Source of the DNA: Cellulosilyticum sp. I15G10I2
GTDB taxonomy: Bacteria > Bacillota > Clostridia > Lachnospirales > Cellulosilyticaceae
Length of the DNA: 64,000 nucleotides
Reading direction: 5' to 3'
NCBI RefSeq assembly: GCF_900095725.1
Contig: NZ_FMMP01000015.1
Coordinates: 62,001 to 126,000, forward strand
Shown: positions 16,967-25,814 of the stretch, one piece after another
How the letters are laid out: each line of letters starts with the position of its first letter
Numbering within the stretch: position 1 is the stretch's first letter
Notes under the pieces: generated by a model
The model's database searches: none
What the model was told of the DNA's origin: nothing
What the model saw: only the letters and a program-made list of their open reading frames with translations
Made by a program: the position numbers and the translations under genes

Positions 16967-19432
16967 TTACCTGGCATTGGAAGTGTTTGCTTTTAACATA
17001 CTTATAAATTCACTAGCAATAAGTGGATCAAATTGTGTTCCAGAGCATTTAAGTATTTCCTTTATTGCATAATCCTTGTTAAATGCTTGCTTATATGCTC
17101 TTTGATGTGTCATGACATCAAAAGCATCTACCACATTAATAATTCTAGCGGATACAGGTATCTCCTGACCTTTTAAACCATTAGGATATCCCGTGCCGTC
17201 AAATCTCTCATGATGAGCAAGTATACCACTAGCAATATGAGAAAGTTCTGGAGTAGATTGCGCGATTCTATAACCTATCTCTGTATGTGTTTTCATAATG
17301 TACCATTCTTCATCAGTCAGTTTAGAAGGCTTAAGTAAGATATGATCTGGAATGCCAATTTTACCTATATCATGCAGTAAAGCCAAAAGTTCCAGTTCAT
17401 CTAATTTATCTTGAGAAAGCTGAAGCCGCTTACCTAATTGCAGACTTAGATTTCTTATACGCATGGTATGTTCTTCTGTTTCACTGTGTTTTTCATGAAG
17501 GGTTCTTGAAAGAGAGTTGATAGTAGCACTTCTTGCACTTTTATTTTCCATGAGTTTATTACGATACATCCTTTTTTCTGCTAAGTTCATTACAGCCTCT
17601 GTATCACTATTTTCAGAACTTTTTTCGGCGTAGCCTAGGGCCATACTTATTTTAAAATGAAAGTCTGAAATATTTTCACAGGCTTCTCGTATTTTAGAAA
17701 TGAGATTGGAAGTATACTTTTTATCATTATCTTTAACGAGTATAACAAACTCGTCTCCTCCCCATCTAGAAACAATATCATCCCTTGAACAAACTTCAAG
17801 AAGAACTTTACTTACAATGCCAAGAAGTCTATCGCCTTCTTTATGTCCTAAAGCATCATTAGTTAATTTTAAGCCATTTAGGTCACCCATGATAATGAAA
17901 TAGTGGGTAGTCTTATTAAGATCTAAGGCTTCGAATTGTTCTTCCATATAAGCCCTGTTTTTGAGTCCAGTAAGCTTATCTGAATAGCTCAAAAACAAAA
18001 CTTCTTCTTCATGAGTTTTGCGATCTGTTATATTAGTTAAGGTGCTGACCAATCTTATTGGCAGACCTTGTTCATCTTTTTCTACAACCTTACCTCTTTG
18101 TAATACCCATATAACTTGTCCAGAATGAGTCATAATTCTATACTCACAATTAAAGTAATCACAAACCCCAGAAATAACTGAGAGATAACTATCATCTACC
18201 CGTGGATAGCATTCAGGATGAATTTTAGAGGCATAAATTCTAAAAAGTTCATGAGGATTACTGCCATCGTATCCAAATAGAAGTTTCCATTCTTGGCTCA
18301 TATAGATTTCATTTTTATGGATAAAGTAGTCTAAATAACCATCATTAGTAGCTTCCATAATAATTCTAAATCTTTCGTTCATTTGCTGAATACTTTTATA
18401 AGCGGTATCTAATTGTGCAAGCATTTTATTAGTAGAATCAGCAAGCTCATAAAACTCATCATTTCCAGACATAGATAAGACTAAAGAGGTATCCTTCGTC
18501 TTTGCTACAGTATTTAGGAAATCATTAATCTTTAAAAGCCTTTTTAAAATATATTTATGTATAATGAATATATTTATTATCCCAACAAGCAGAACAATAA
18601 ATAAGAAGCCACTGATAAATAGTTTAAAGTAATAATAAATATTTTCGTAATTCTTATGTTCTTTTTTGACAGTAAGCAATATATTACTCTCACCATTGAG
18701 GTCAGTTATAATACGTGTTGCTTCTAAAAAAGTTTTAGAGCGGTGATCATCTAGAGTAGGAAGAAGCGTATTTAATTTTTCATGATTTTTAAAGCTCGTA
18801 GTATTATAGGATTCGAATTTCAAAGAAACACCCGTTACATTGCGTATATAACCTAATAGTTTTTCATCAATCTCACGAACCATTATAAGATAACCATTTG
18901 TGAGAGCCTGGCGACTAGAATCAGTTATAGGAGATATACCTACCAAGAATGTTTGATCTTTAACTAGAAGTATTCCAAGTTTAGTACTATGTATATCTGT
19001 ATTTGATTGGATTTTTTGCAGACTTTTTTCTTGGTATAGAAGCTTATTAGTTATACTATGAACGACATCGCTTTGCAGATTTAGGTTAATATTATGAACA
19101 ATGTCACCTTTAGTATTTAAGAAAATCATCATTCTTAATTTTAGGGCTTCTAATGTACTATGATCTAAATTTGAGTCAATATATTGTGTATTATTGGTAT
19201 TTATAAAATCATAAGTATCATCCCAATAGGCCCAATCAATAAGTGTGCTTCTGAGGATATCTCTTTCGTTATAGAGCATATGGTCTATAACTTCAAAGCT
19301 TCTTTTTATTTGCTGCTCTTGATTTGTATTGATATAACCAAAATATGAAATATGAAAGACGAAATAAGTCAGAAGTACCACTAAAAGGGTACTCACAGCG
19401 GCGATTATAAAAGTCTTGTATCCGATCTTCAT
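16967..19432 (-). CDS. Membrane-bound sensor with CHASE4-like, PAS, GGDEF and HD-GYP domains
   Basis: Predicted bifunctional cyclic-di-GMP enzyme of 821 aa. A TM segment (residues 8-28) leads into an extracellular domain of about 250 aa with an ERDILRSTLIDWAYWDDTYDF segment typical of CHASE4, then a second TM near residue 275, a HAMP-like region and a PAS fold. The GGDEF motif is intact (RWGGDEFVIL), as is the HD-GYP domain (LLHDIGKIGIPD, HHERFDGTGYP), so it could both make and break c-di-GMP. ATG at 19432 lies 6 bases after GGAGGA and is preferred over 19477. Confidence 0.9.
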   Translation of the reverse strand: MKIGYKTFIIAAVSTLLVVLLTYFVFHISYFGYINTNQEQQIKRSFEVIDHMLYNERDILRSTLIDWAYWDDTYDFINTNNTQYIDSNLDHSTLEALKLRMMIFLNTKGDIVHNINLNLQSDVVHSITNKLLYQEKSLQKIQSNTDIHSTKLGILLVKDQTFLVGISPITDSSRQALTNGYLIMVREIDEKLLGYIRNVTGVSLKFESYNTTSFKNHEKLNTLLPTLDDHRSKTFLEATRIITDLNGESNILLTVKKEHKNYENIYYYFKLFISGFLFIVLLVGIINIFIIHKYILKRLLKINDFLNTVAKTKDTSLVLSMSGNDEFYELADSTNKMLAQLDTAYKSIQQMNERFRIIMEATNDGYLDYFIHKNEIYMSQEWKLLFGYDGSNPHELFRIYASKIHPECYPRVDDSYLSVISGVCDYFNCEYRIMTHSGQVIWVLQRGKVVEKDEQGLPIRLVSTLTNITDRKTHEEEVLFLSYSDKLTGLKNRAYMEEQFEALDLNKTTHYFIIMGDLNGLKLTNDALGHKEGDRLLGIVSKVLLEVCSRDDIVSRWGGDEFVILVKDNDKKYTSNLISKIREACENISDFHFKISMALGYAEKSSENSDTEAVMNLAEKRMYRNKLMENKSARSATINSLSRTLHEKHSETEEHTMRIRNLSLQLGKRLQLSQDKLDELELLALLHDIGKIGIPDHILLKPSKLTDEEWYIMKTHTEIGYRIAQSTPELSHIASGILAHHERFDGTGYPNGLKGQEIPVSARIINVVDAFDVMTHQRAYKQAFNKDYAIKEILKCSGTQFDPLIASEFISMLKANTSNAR

Positions 19433-19616
19433 AGGCTGTCCTCCTTCCAGATAAAACGATTGTATGTATAGATTCATGTAATTCTTATAATTTGAATATT
19501 AAGATATAAAAAGGATATCTTAATAAATATTTTATAAAAACAAGTAGATATTATTAATAAAAAATATCTATTTAATACAAATTATACCATATTTTGCGTC
19601 CAAAGAGAACATATAA

Positions 19617-19656
19617 TAAAAAGAGGTTGACGTGAAAAAGTTTCACGCCAACCTCT
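19617..19656 (-). terminator. Terminator after thiT
   Basis: A 16-bp hairpin (AGAGGTTG and CGTGAAA arms with one mismatch, short loop) is followed by a T-run on the minus strand. It lies 14 bases beyond the thiT stop. Confidence 0.85.
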
Positions 19657-19669
19657 AAAAATATATTAT

Positions 19670-20353
19670 TTATATAGAATGTTTTTTTAATGTCATATAA
19701 ATAGGTGTTGTGATTAATACAGTAGATAAAATTAAAGTAATAATAAGCTCAGGGATAATATAAGATGCGTTATAAGCTAAAGAATATAGGATAGGACTTT
19801 GCCCTTCTGGTGCATAGTCTGCAAAGAAAACTGCGCCTGATAAAAAGTGCATGAGACCTCGGCCAAGTACTGCAATAGATACAGCGAAATAGGTACGGAT
19901 TTTTAAGTTTGTTAAGAAGTTTGGAGCAAGGCCTGCAATTCCTAAAAACCCAAAAGCTAAAGGATAATCTAAAAATAACTGAGCCCAGTTAAGAACCCAT
20001 GCATCTTGAATCAGTTGTAAAAGTCCGTAGGCAACGCCAGTTATAATACCAGCAATAGGCCCAAATACCATAGAATACAAAATGATTGGGAACATACTAG
20101 CAAGTGTAATAGATCCTCCTTGCGGCATTTTATAGAGCCTTATATAAGATAATATAAAAGCAATAGCAATGCACATTCCGCCATAAACAAGTTTTTTAGT
20201 CGTTAGAACAGAAGGACTTTTCTGATCTTTTTTTGATGTGATAATAAGACCAATAATAGACAGTATAACGATGATGCCAATAATTGCCCACACTATGGGA
20301 CTGACTTCTAATAATTTGCCAAAAATTCCTTGCATTAAAAAAACCCCTTTCAC
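19670..20353 (-). CDS. thiT: Energy-coupled thiamin transporter substrate-binding subunit
   Basis: S-component of an ECF transporter that binds thiamin and works with the shared EcfAA'T module, which is not in this window. Six hydrophobic segments. The family's loop-1 motif RLYKMPQGGSITLASM is intact, and WVLNWAQLFLDYPLAFG matches the thiamin-site tryptophan region. The extra N-terminal TM segment makes it 227 aa, slightly long. The start is the ORF's first ATG or the next (MQGIFG, 20335), which has an AAAGGGG site; I keep the longer limit. Upstream there is an attenuator-like leader but no TPP riboswitch. Confidence 0.88.
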   Translation of the reverse strand: MKGVFLMQGIFGKLLEVSPIVWAIIGIIVILSIIGLIITSKKDQKSPSVLTTKKLVYGGMCIAIAFILSYIRLYKMPQGGSITLASMFPIILYSMVFGPIAGIITGVAYGLLQLIQDAWVLNWAQLFLDYPLAFGFLGIAGLAPNFLTNLKIRTYFAVSIAVLGRGLMHFLSGAVFFADYAPEGQSPILYSLAYNASYIIPELIITLILSTVLITTPIYMTLKKHSI

Positions 20354-20387
20354 AATTTTGTTTAGGTTTACTAGGGGCGTAAAAATG

Positions 20388-20413
20388 GCAATAAAAAAAT
20401 GCCATACGAATGT
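20388..20413 (-). terminator. Leader terminator before thiT
   Basis: On the minus strand TGCC-TAC, loop ACATTC, GTA-T-GGCA is followed by seven T. The loop and 3' arm (CACATTCG) can instead pair with an upstream CGAATGTG, giving two exclusive folds. An extended -10 (TGCTATAAT) lies just upstream. The gap 20354-20725 otherwise holds the repeat at 20494 and the LacI-type operator. Confidence 0.6.
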
Positions 20414-20493
20414 GTAGGCAATAAATAATTATAGCACATTCGCTTCCTTGTAGCAGCATTATCTGTAAACAAGTTATGAGGGTCTGCATATAT

Positions 20494-20521
20494 GTACGTT
20501 TGTACTAATGTACGTTCGTAC
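20494..20521. repeat. Direct repeat GTACGTTYGTAC
   Basis: Two 12-base copies (GTACGTTTGTAC and GTACGTTCGTAC) separated by TAAT. Each ends in GTAC on both sides, so each is nearly dyad-symmetric. It lies between the divergent thiT and LacI-type genes and may be an operator; the protein is unknown. Confidence 0.5.
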
Positions 20522-20678
20522 TATGCACTCTCAGCTTAAAGCTCCCCTAGCAAAAAAATATTAAGTTACTATGAAAAATTATAGTCGATTTTTAATTTAA
20601 TGTCAAATACTAGAAATAGAAATAGAAATATAAGCTCAATAGATTGACGTTTTAGGGTAAATATTATATGATAAAAAT

Positions 20679-20697
20679 ATTAACGTTAACGTTTAAT
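20679..20697. promoter_or_regulatory. LacI-type operator before the regulator gene
   Basis: ATTAACGTTAACGTTTAAT holds two overlapping palindromes around AACGTT. It is 29 bases before the regulator ATG and resembles the sites at 21823 and 21976, which suggests autoregulation. Confidence 0.65.
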
Positions 20698-20725
20698 CCG
20701 CATTAGACGAAAGTTGGTGGAAGGC

Positions 20726-21781
20726 ATGAGTACTAATAAGGCAACATTAAAGGATATATCTAAGGCTATGAATGTTAGTATGACGACTATACACAGAGCT
20801 CTGCATAACAAAGAGGGTGTAAGTGAGAAGATTAGAGAAGAAATTAAAAGAGTTGCCGGCGAAATGGGATACAGAACAAATTATGTAGCTGCATCTCTGA
20901 AAAGAAAGACCGTAAAATTTGCAATTATAATACCAGAGCCTACCAATGAAAATAGATACTACTATTTATGTTTATGGCAAGGTATAAGGAAATTTTTAGA
21001 TGAAGTTTCAGAATTTAATATCGAAACTTTGGAGTTTTCTTATCCCCTTTCAGTTGGGAGTAATGGTAATAAGCTGAAAGAAGTTTATGAAAAACATGGT
21101 GATGCATTAGACGGGATACTAACAGTAGGGGTAAATCATAATCAATCAAAATACTTTATTGAAAAATTCCATGATAAAAATATACCAGTGGTACTCATTG
21201 GTGCAGATCTATTAAAAGATAAAAGGTTATGTTGTGTAAAAACCTATGATCATATGGCTGGAAGCTTAGCGGCAGAGCTGCTCACCAGTTTTATAGAAAA
21301 GAGTCAAAACAAAAAGATTATGCTTACTGGAGATATGGAAATGATGGACCAGTATTATAATGCAGAAGGTTTTGAAAACTATATGAGAGACAATGTACCC
21401 AATATAGAAATTATTAAAGTAAGCAACCTAAAGGATGAAGAGGTATATTTAAGCATTAAGGAAGTACTGCTTAGAGAAAAAGATATTTATGCAATCTACT
21501 CATGCAGTGCAAGGAATACAGTTCAAATGTGTAAGGTAGCAATAGACCTGAATATGCAAAATAGTTTAAAGCTGGTTGGAAATGATAGTTTCCCAGAAAG
21601 TATAGAACTGTTAAGACAAAATATACTTAATGCAATAATACACAAAAGACCGAATAGGCAGGCATATATTGCTATGAAGGTTCTTTTTGATTATGTGGTT
21701 AAAGGAGAGTATCCTGATAGCAGTACGATTTTAATCAATTCTTTAATTACAATGAAAAGCAATTTAGATATATGTATATAA
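20726..21781 (+). CDS. LacI-family transcriptional regulator
   Basis: DNA-binding repressor of 351 aa. The N-terminal helix-turn-helix and hinge read TLKDISKAMNVSMTTIHRAL and GYRTNYVAASLKRK; residues 60-345 are a periplasmic-binding-protein-like ligand domain. ATG 20726 is preferred; TTG and GTG codons lie just upstream. It is followed by its own terminator and then by a TRAP transporter preceded by matching operators, so it probably represses that transporter in the absence of its sugar-acid ligand. The ligand cannot be read from sequence. Confidence 0.9.
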   Translation: MSTNKATLKDISKAMNVSMTTIHRALHNKEGVSEKIREEIKRVAGEMGYRTNYVAASLKRKTVKFAIIIPEPTNENRYYYLCLWQGIRKFLDEVSEFNIETLEFSYPLSVGSNGNKLKEVYEKHGDALDGILTVGVNHNQSKYFIEKFHDKNIPVVLIGADLLKDKRLCCVKTYDHMAGSLAAELLTSFIEKSQNKKIMLTGDMEMMDQYYNAEGFENYMRDNVPNIEIIKVSNLKDEEVYLSIKEVLLREKDIYAIYSCSARNTVQMCKVAIDLNMQNSLKLVGNDSFPESIELLRQNILNAIIHKRPNRQAYIAMKVLFDYVVKGEYPDSSTILINSLITMKSNLDICI

Positions 21782-21811
21782 AATAGTGCAGCGTTTGGTT
21801 GCACTATTTTT
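21781..21811 (+). terminator. Terminator after the LacI-type gene
   Basis: AAATAGTGCA/TGCACTATTT stem followed by T residues, starting at the stop codon itself. Confidence 0.85.
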
Positions 21812-21822
21812 ACGTGTATTAA

Positions 21823-21836
21823 AGTTAACGTTTTCT
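21823..21836. promoter_or_regulatory. Second LacI-type operator
   Basis: AGTTAACGTTTTCT shares the AACGTT core with the other two sites. It lies about 107 bases upstream of the transporter promoter, at a distance that could allow a repression loop. Confidence 0.45.
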
Positions 21837-21929
21837 GTTTTTTAAATAAAGGATAAAACTTTAAAAATGATATAAAACTATTATTTATTGTAAAATATGT
21901 AGCAAAAATAATTAAAATATATATCTGTA

Positions 21930-21985
21930 TTGACAAATTAGATACTTATGTTAAAATAATAAAATAAATACTACGTAAACGTTTA
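21930..21985 (+). promoter_or_regulatory. TRAP operon promoter and operator
   Basis: TTGACA (21930-21935), 16 bases, TAAAAT (21952-21957), then a perfect palindrome TAAACGTTTA (21976-21985) just downstream of the expected start point. A bound LacI-type repressor there would block transcription. Confidence 0.7.
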
Positions 21986-22030
21986 AGTAAAACGTGAAGA
22001 AGTATAATAATATATCCAGGGGGTAATAAA

Positions 22031-23089
22031 ATGAAAAGAAAGTTATGGGCATTATTAATGGCAGTGGTTACTGTGGGATCTTTTACAGCATGTGGGTCAT
22101 CAACATCAGCACCTGCAACTGTGGCAAAAACTGAAGCAGCAGCACCAGAAGCCGCAAAGCCTGAAAATGTGAAAACACAGACATGGAGAATGGCATTTAA
22201 TCAAACAGAAGCCCATCCTCAATATAGAGTGATGCAAGAATTCAGTGATAGCTTTAAAGAAAGAACAGGCGGAAAGTATGAGATTAAACTTTTCCCAAAT
22301 GAAACGTTAGGCAACCAAAGAGAAACGCTAGAGCAAGTTCAAGCAGGAACTATTGAGATGTCTATTGTAAATAATACACATCCAGGCAGTGTTTCAGACT
22401 ATTTTAAAACATTTGATATTCCTTTTGTTTTCAATGATATTGATCATGCTATTAAATTTATGTTAGAATCACCAGTTATGGAAGAAGTTAAGAAAGATAC
22501 AGAGCAGTATGGATTTAATATTGCAACTTACCTTCCAGCAGGCGTAAGAAGCATGTATACGGTAAAAGCACCTATTAAAAGTGCTGCTGATATGAAAAGC
22601 TTAAAGATTAGAACGATGGAAAGTGATACATACGTAAAAATGATGACTTATTTAGGTGGTAATGCAACACCGATGGCGATGGGTGAACTTTATACAGCGA
22701 TTCAATCAGGGGTTGTAGACGGCGCAGAAAATAATGAGATTACTTACGTAAATTCAAAACACTACGAAGTTGCACCATATTGGTCTGAAACAAAGCATCT
22801 TATTGTTCCAGACTGGTTAATTATTAATCATGATACTTTTGAGAGCCTGACAGACGAAGAAAAAGCTATTTTCAATGAAGAAGCGGCAATTGCTGTAGAA
22901 AAAGTTGCAAAACTTTGGGATGAAGATGTTGAGAAGTTAATGGCTACTTTAGCTGATAAAAAAGTTACAATTACAACAGGTGTTGATACAGAATCATTCA
23001 GACAAGCAGTTCTTCCACTACATGAAGAGTTAACGAATGCCAATGAAAAAATCAAAAAGGTTTATGATGCTGTTCAAGCTGTAAAATAA
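22031..23089 (+). CDS. TRAP transporter solute-binding lipoprotein (DctP family)
   Basis: Extracytoplasmic receptor of 352 aa that captures an organic acid for a TRAP transporter. A signal peptide ends in a lipobox (SFTACGSS), so it should be lipid-anchored. Family motifs are NETLGNQRETLEQVQAGTIEM and the substrate-arginine region LKIRTMESDTYV with GNATPMAMGELYTAIQSGVVDGAENN. ATG follows AGGGGG. DctQ and DctM follow directly. With LacI-type control and a KdgF-like cupin, the substrate is probably a uronate or related sugar acid; this is inference. Confidence 0.93.
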   Translation: MKRKLWALLMAVVTVGSFTACGSSTSAPATVAKTEAAAPEAAKPENVKTQTWRMAFNQTEAHPQYRVMQEFSDSFKERTGGKYEIKLFPNETLGNQRETLEQVQAGTIEMSIVNNTHPGSVSDYFKTFDIPFVFNDIDHAIKFMLESPVMEEVKKDTEQYGFNIATYLPAGVRSMYTVKAPIKSAADMKSLKIRTMESDTYVKMMTYLGGNATPMAMGELYTAIQSGVVDGAENNEITYVNSKHYEVAPYWSETKHLIVPDWLIINHDTFESLTDEEKAIFNEEAAIAVEKVAKLWDEDVEKLMATLADKKVTITTGVDTESFRQAVLPLHEELTNANEKIKKVYDAVQAVK

Positions 23090-23136
23090 GCATTAAGACT
23101 TATAAAAGCTTTAAAGCTATAGGAGGGTAAAAGGTA

Positions 23137-23613
23137 GTGCAGACTATTAGAAAAAACTTAAATAAAATAGCAGTAAGTCTTAGCATAGCTGTAATGGGAA
23201 TAATGGTTTTGCTCGTTACCTGGCAGGTTATTACAAGATATGTTTTTAATAATCCAAGTACATTTACAGAGCAGCTAGCGAGATATATGTTTGTATGGTT
23301 GGTGGTTATTAATGCAGCTTACATATTTGGCAGAAGAGAACATATGAATATTGGATTTGTTCATAGTAAATGCTCACCTAAATTACAAATGATCCTTAGT
23401 TTAATAAGTGAACTTGTTGTTTTAGTATTTGTGTTAGCTGTATTAGTTGGTGGAGGTATTCAAGCTGTAAAGCTTGCCATGCCGCAAATGGACTCAGCAC
23501 TTCCTATAAAGATGGGGATTATATATTTAGCACTGCCTATTAGTGGTGTGCTTACCACAGCTTATACAATTTGTAATATTACAGATTTAATCAGAAGATC
23601 AAAAACTGCTTAA
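23137..23613 (+). CDS. TRAP transporter small permease (DctQ family)
   Basis: Membrane protein of 158 aa with four hydrophobic segments, the small TRAP subunit. The WQVITRYVFNNPSTFTEQLARYMFVWLV region around residues 28-60 is the family hallmark (arginine/asparagine-proline loop between TM1 and TM2). GTG start after AGGAGGG. Lies between the binding protein and the large permease with a 47-base gap upstream. Confidence 0.92.
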   Translation: MQTIRKNLNKIAVSLSIAVMGIMVLLVTWQVITRYVFNNPSTFTEQLARYMFVWLVVINAAYIFGRREHMNIGFVHSKCSPKLQMILSLISELVVLVFVLAVLVGGGIQAVKLAMPQMDSALPIKMGIIYLALPISGVLTTAYTICNITDLIRRSKTA

Positions 23614-23673
23614 TTACTTATTGTGAACATAAACTAAAAATACATACACTTTATTACGATTGGAGTTGAAGAT

Positions 23674-24978
23674 ATGGACGCTGCACTAGTGTGCGGACTC
23701 ATTATGCTTGTATTAATTACTATACTTTTAATTATTGGTACGCCAATTAGTATCAGTATAGGCTTTGCTTCTACCATGGCAATGCTTGCTATTTTACCAG
23801 TAGGAAAGGCTGTCTTAATGTCAAGCCAAAAAATGTTTGCAGGAACGAATTCTTTTTCACTCCTTGCAATACCGTTTTTTATACTAGCGGGTATTATTAT
23901 GAACAATGGCGGTATCGCCAGAAGACTTGTAAACTGTGCCCAGCTTTTAGCTGGAAGATTACCAGGCTCAATGGCACAGACTAATATAGTTGCTAACATG
24001 CTTTTTGGTGCTATATCTGGTTCAGGGGCAGCGGCGGCGGCTGCTATAGGTGGTATCATGGGGCCCCTTGAAGAAGAGGAAGGGTATGATAAGAGCTATT
24101 ATGCGGCAGTAAACGTGGCATCTGCCCCTACGGGAATGATGATTCCACCAAGTAATACCTTGATTGTATATTCCACCGTTGCTGGAACAGTTTCTATTAG
24201 TGCATTATTTATGGCAGGCTATATTCCAGGAATTCTTTGGGGGCTTGGAAATATGGTAGTTGCAGGTATTATGGCAACAAGGCTTGGCTATAAAGGAAAA
24301 ACTAAAATTCCATTTAAGCAGGGATTAAAGGTCTTTTTAGATGCTATACCAAGTTTGCTTTTAATTTTTATCGTTATAGGCGGTATTCTAAATGGTGTAT
24401 TTACACCTACTGAAGGATCAGCAATTGCAGTTGTCTATGCAGCCGTTTTATCTATGATTTATAAAAGTATAAAACTAAAGGATGTTCCAAGAATTTTATT
24501 AGAAGCTGCGAATATGACATCTATTATTATTTTTATGATTGGTATTTCTACGATTATGTCCTATGTTATGGCCTATACAGGAATTCCAACGATTATTGCA
24601 GATGCTTTATTGGGGATTACAACGAATAAGTACCTTATTCTAATGATTATGAATGTATTTCTACTCATACTTGGTACTTTCATGGATCCAACACCGGCAA
24701 TACTTATATTTACACCAATTTTCTTACCGATAGTACAGAGTTTTGGAATGAGTCCAATACACTTTGGTCTTATGATGACATTTAACCTTTGTATTGGTGC
24801 TATCACACCACCAGTTGGAACTGTATTGTTTACAGGTTGTAGGGTTGCAAATACTAATATAGAAACGGTTGTAGGGAAGTTAATACCCTTCTTTGCAGTA
24901 ACTATTTTAGTACTACTATTAGTAACCTATATACCAGCACTTACTTTGACAATACCAGCATGGTTTGGCTTAATATAA
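23674..24978 (+). CDS. TRAP transporter large permease (DctM family)
   Basis: Sodium-driven membrane transporter subunit of 434 aa with about 12 hydrophobic segments. Family motifs: FAGTNSFSLLAIPFFILAG near residue 50, GSGAAAAAAIGGIM near 115, SAPTGMMIPPSNTLIVYS near 150 and the C-terminal GAITPPVGTVLF. ATG after TTGGAG. Completes the DctPQM set. Confidence 0.95.
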   Translation: MDAALVCGLIMLVLITILLIIGTPISISIGFASTMAMLAILPVGKAVLMSSQKMFAGTNSFSLLAIPFFILAGIIMNNGGIARRLVNCAQLLAGRLPGSMAQTNIVANMLFGAISGSGAAAAAAIGGIMGPLEEEEGYDKSYYAAVNVASAPTGMMIPPSNTLIVYSTVAGTVSISALFMAGYIPGILWGLGNMVVAGIMATRLGYKGKTKIPFKQGLKVFLDAIPSLLLIFIVIGGILNGVFTPTEGSAIAVVYAAVLSMIYKSIKLKDVPRILLEAANMTSIIIFMIGISTIMSYVMAYTGIPTIIADALLGITTNKYLILMIMNVFLLILGTFMDPTPAILIFTPIFLPIVQSFGMSPIHFGLMMTFNLCIGAITPPVGTVLFTGCRVANTNIETVVGKLIPFFAVTILVLLLVTYIPALTLTIPAWFGLI

Positions 24979-25020
24979 TTTTGAAAGCTATAGTATGTGC
25001 TTTATTGAAAGGACTAGAAA

Positions 25021-25347
25021 ATGTTTGTTTTAGATAAAGAAATGACATCAACAACTTTAGAAAATGGCGTTATACGTAAAATAAAGGGTTATATAGATGA
25101 ACTTATGGTAGTTGAGCTTAAATGGCAAAAGGGGATGGTTGGAGATGTGCATACACATCCTCACTGTCAATGCGGCTATATTATTAAGGGGAGCTTTGAA
25201 GCCTATATGGACGGCAAAAAACAAGTATTAAAAACTGGGGACTGTTTTTATGCCACCAAGGATGTACCTCATGGGCTTGTATGTTTAGAAAATGATTCAT
25301 TAATGATAGATATTTTTACGCCTATGCGAGAAGATTTTATACAATAA
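25021..25347 (+). CDS. Small cupin, KdgF-like
   Basis: Single-domain cupin of 108 aa. The metal-binding motif reads HTHPHCQCGYIIKGSFEAYM, then a glycine-bounded LKTGDCFYATKDVPHGL. The ending DIFTPMREDF resembles KdgF, which linearises 4,5-unsaturated uronates from pectin or alginate. It lies 42 bases after the TRAP permease and before a terminator-like hairpin, so it belongs to that operon. If KdgF-like, the TRAP system probably imports uronates. Other small cupins cannot be excluded. Confidence 0.75.
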   Translation: MFVLDKEMTSTTLENGVIRKIKGYIDELMVVELKWQKGMVGDVHTHPHCQCGYIIKGSFEAYMDGKKQVLKTGDCFYATKDVPHGLVCLENDSLMIDIFTPMREDFIQ

Positions 25348-25391
25348 CATTGATTATATATTTTCCAAAGAAATATGTTTTGATATAAAAG

Positions 25392-25428
25392 ACAGCTATG
25401 AAAAATAAATTATATTTTTCATAGCTGT
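25392..25428 (+). terminator. Hairpin after the TRAP/cupin operon
   Basis: A 15-bp perfect stem (ACAGCTATGAAAAAT/ATTTTTCATAGCTGT) with a 7-base loop. The tail is only moderately T-rich. Confidence 0.65.
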
Positions 25429-25534
25429 TATTGTCTTAGGTAGCTTGACAATAGGTTAGTATTTGATTATTCTATAATAAGATTAATAAAATAATGCTAT
25501 AAGCAATGAAGAGAAATCAATAGTGTAAATGGTT

Positions 25535-25749
25535 TAAGATTAAAAGAGAGGAAGCTCACCGGCTGCAAGGCTTCTAAAAATCAAACTTTATTGTCCAAGT
25601 CTCTGAGCACTGCGTAAACTCATAAGCGCAGCGGGTTCTCCCGTTATAGAGACCTAAGCGAATAGAGTAAACTATAAGAGAACTTACTTTATTAATCAGG
25701 GTGGTACCGCCGATTATTTGGCCCCTATGTATTTTTACATAGGGGTTTT
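25535..25749 (+). ncRNA. T-box leader of proS
   Basis: tRNA-sensing leader that should allow proS expression when uncharged tRNA(Pro) builds up. The conserved T-box sequence AGGGTGGTACCGCCG is at 25698-25712, followed by a terminator (CCCCTATGTA/TACATAGGGG, 25722-25745, then T). The upstream part forms a Stem I whose base may be AGAGA/TCTCT; the codon CCA at 25595-25597 (a proline codon) is positioned as a specifier. The exact 5' end is estimated. It fills the 466-base gap before proS with the hairpin at 25392. Confidence 0.9.
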
Positions 25750-25814
25750 ATTAATTTTAAAGATGAATACTTAAAAATAAACTATAAAAGTTGGGAAATA
25801 ACAAGGAGGATATT

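Noticed and set aside
20354-20500. TPP riboswitch before thiT
   Set aside because: The CUGAGA and ACCUGAUCUGG signatures are absent.
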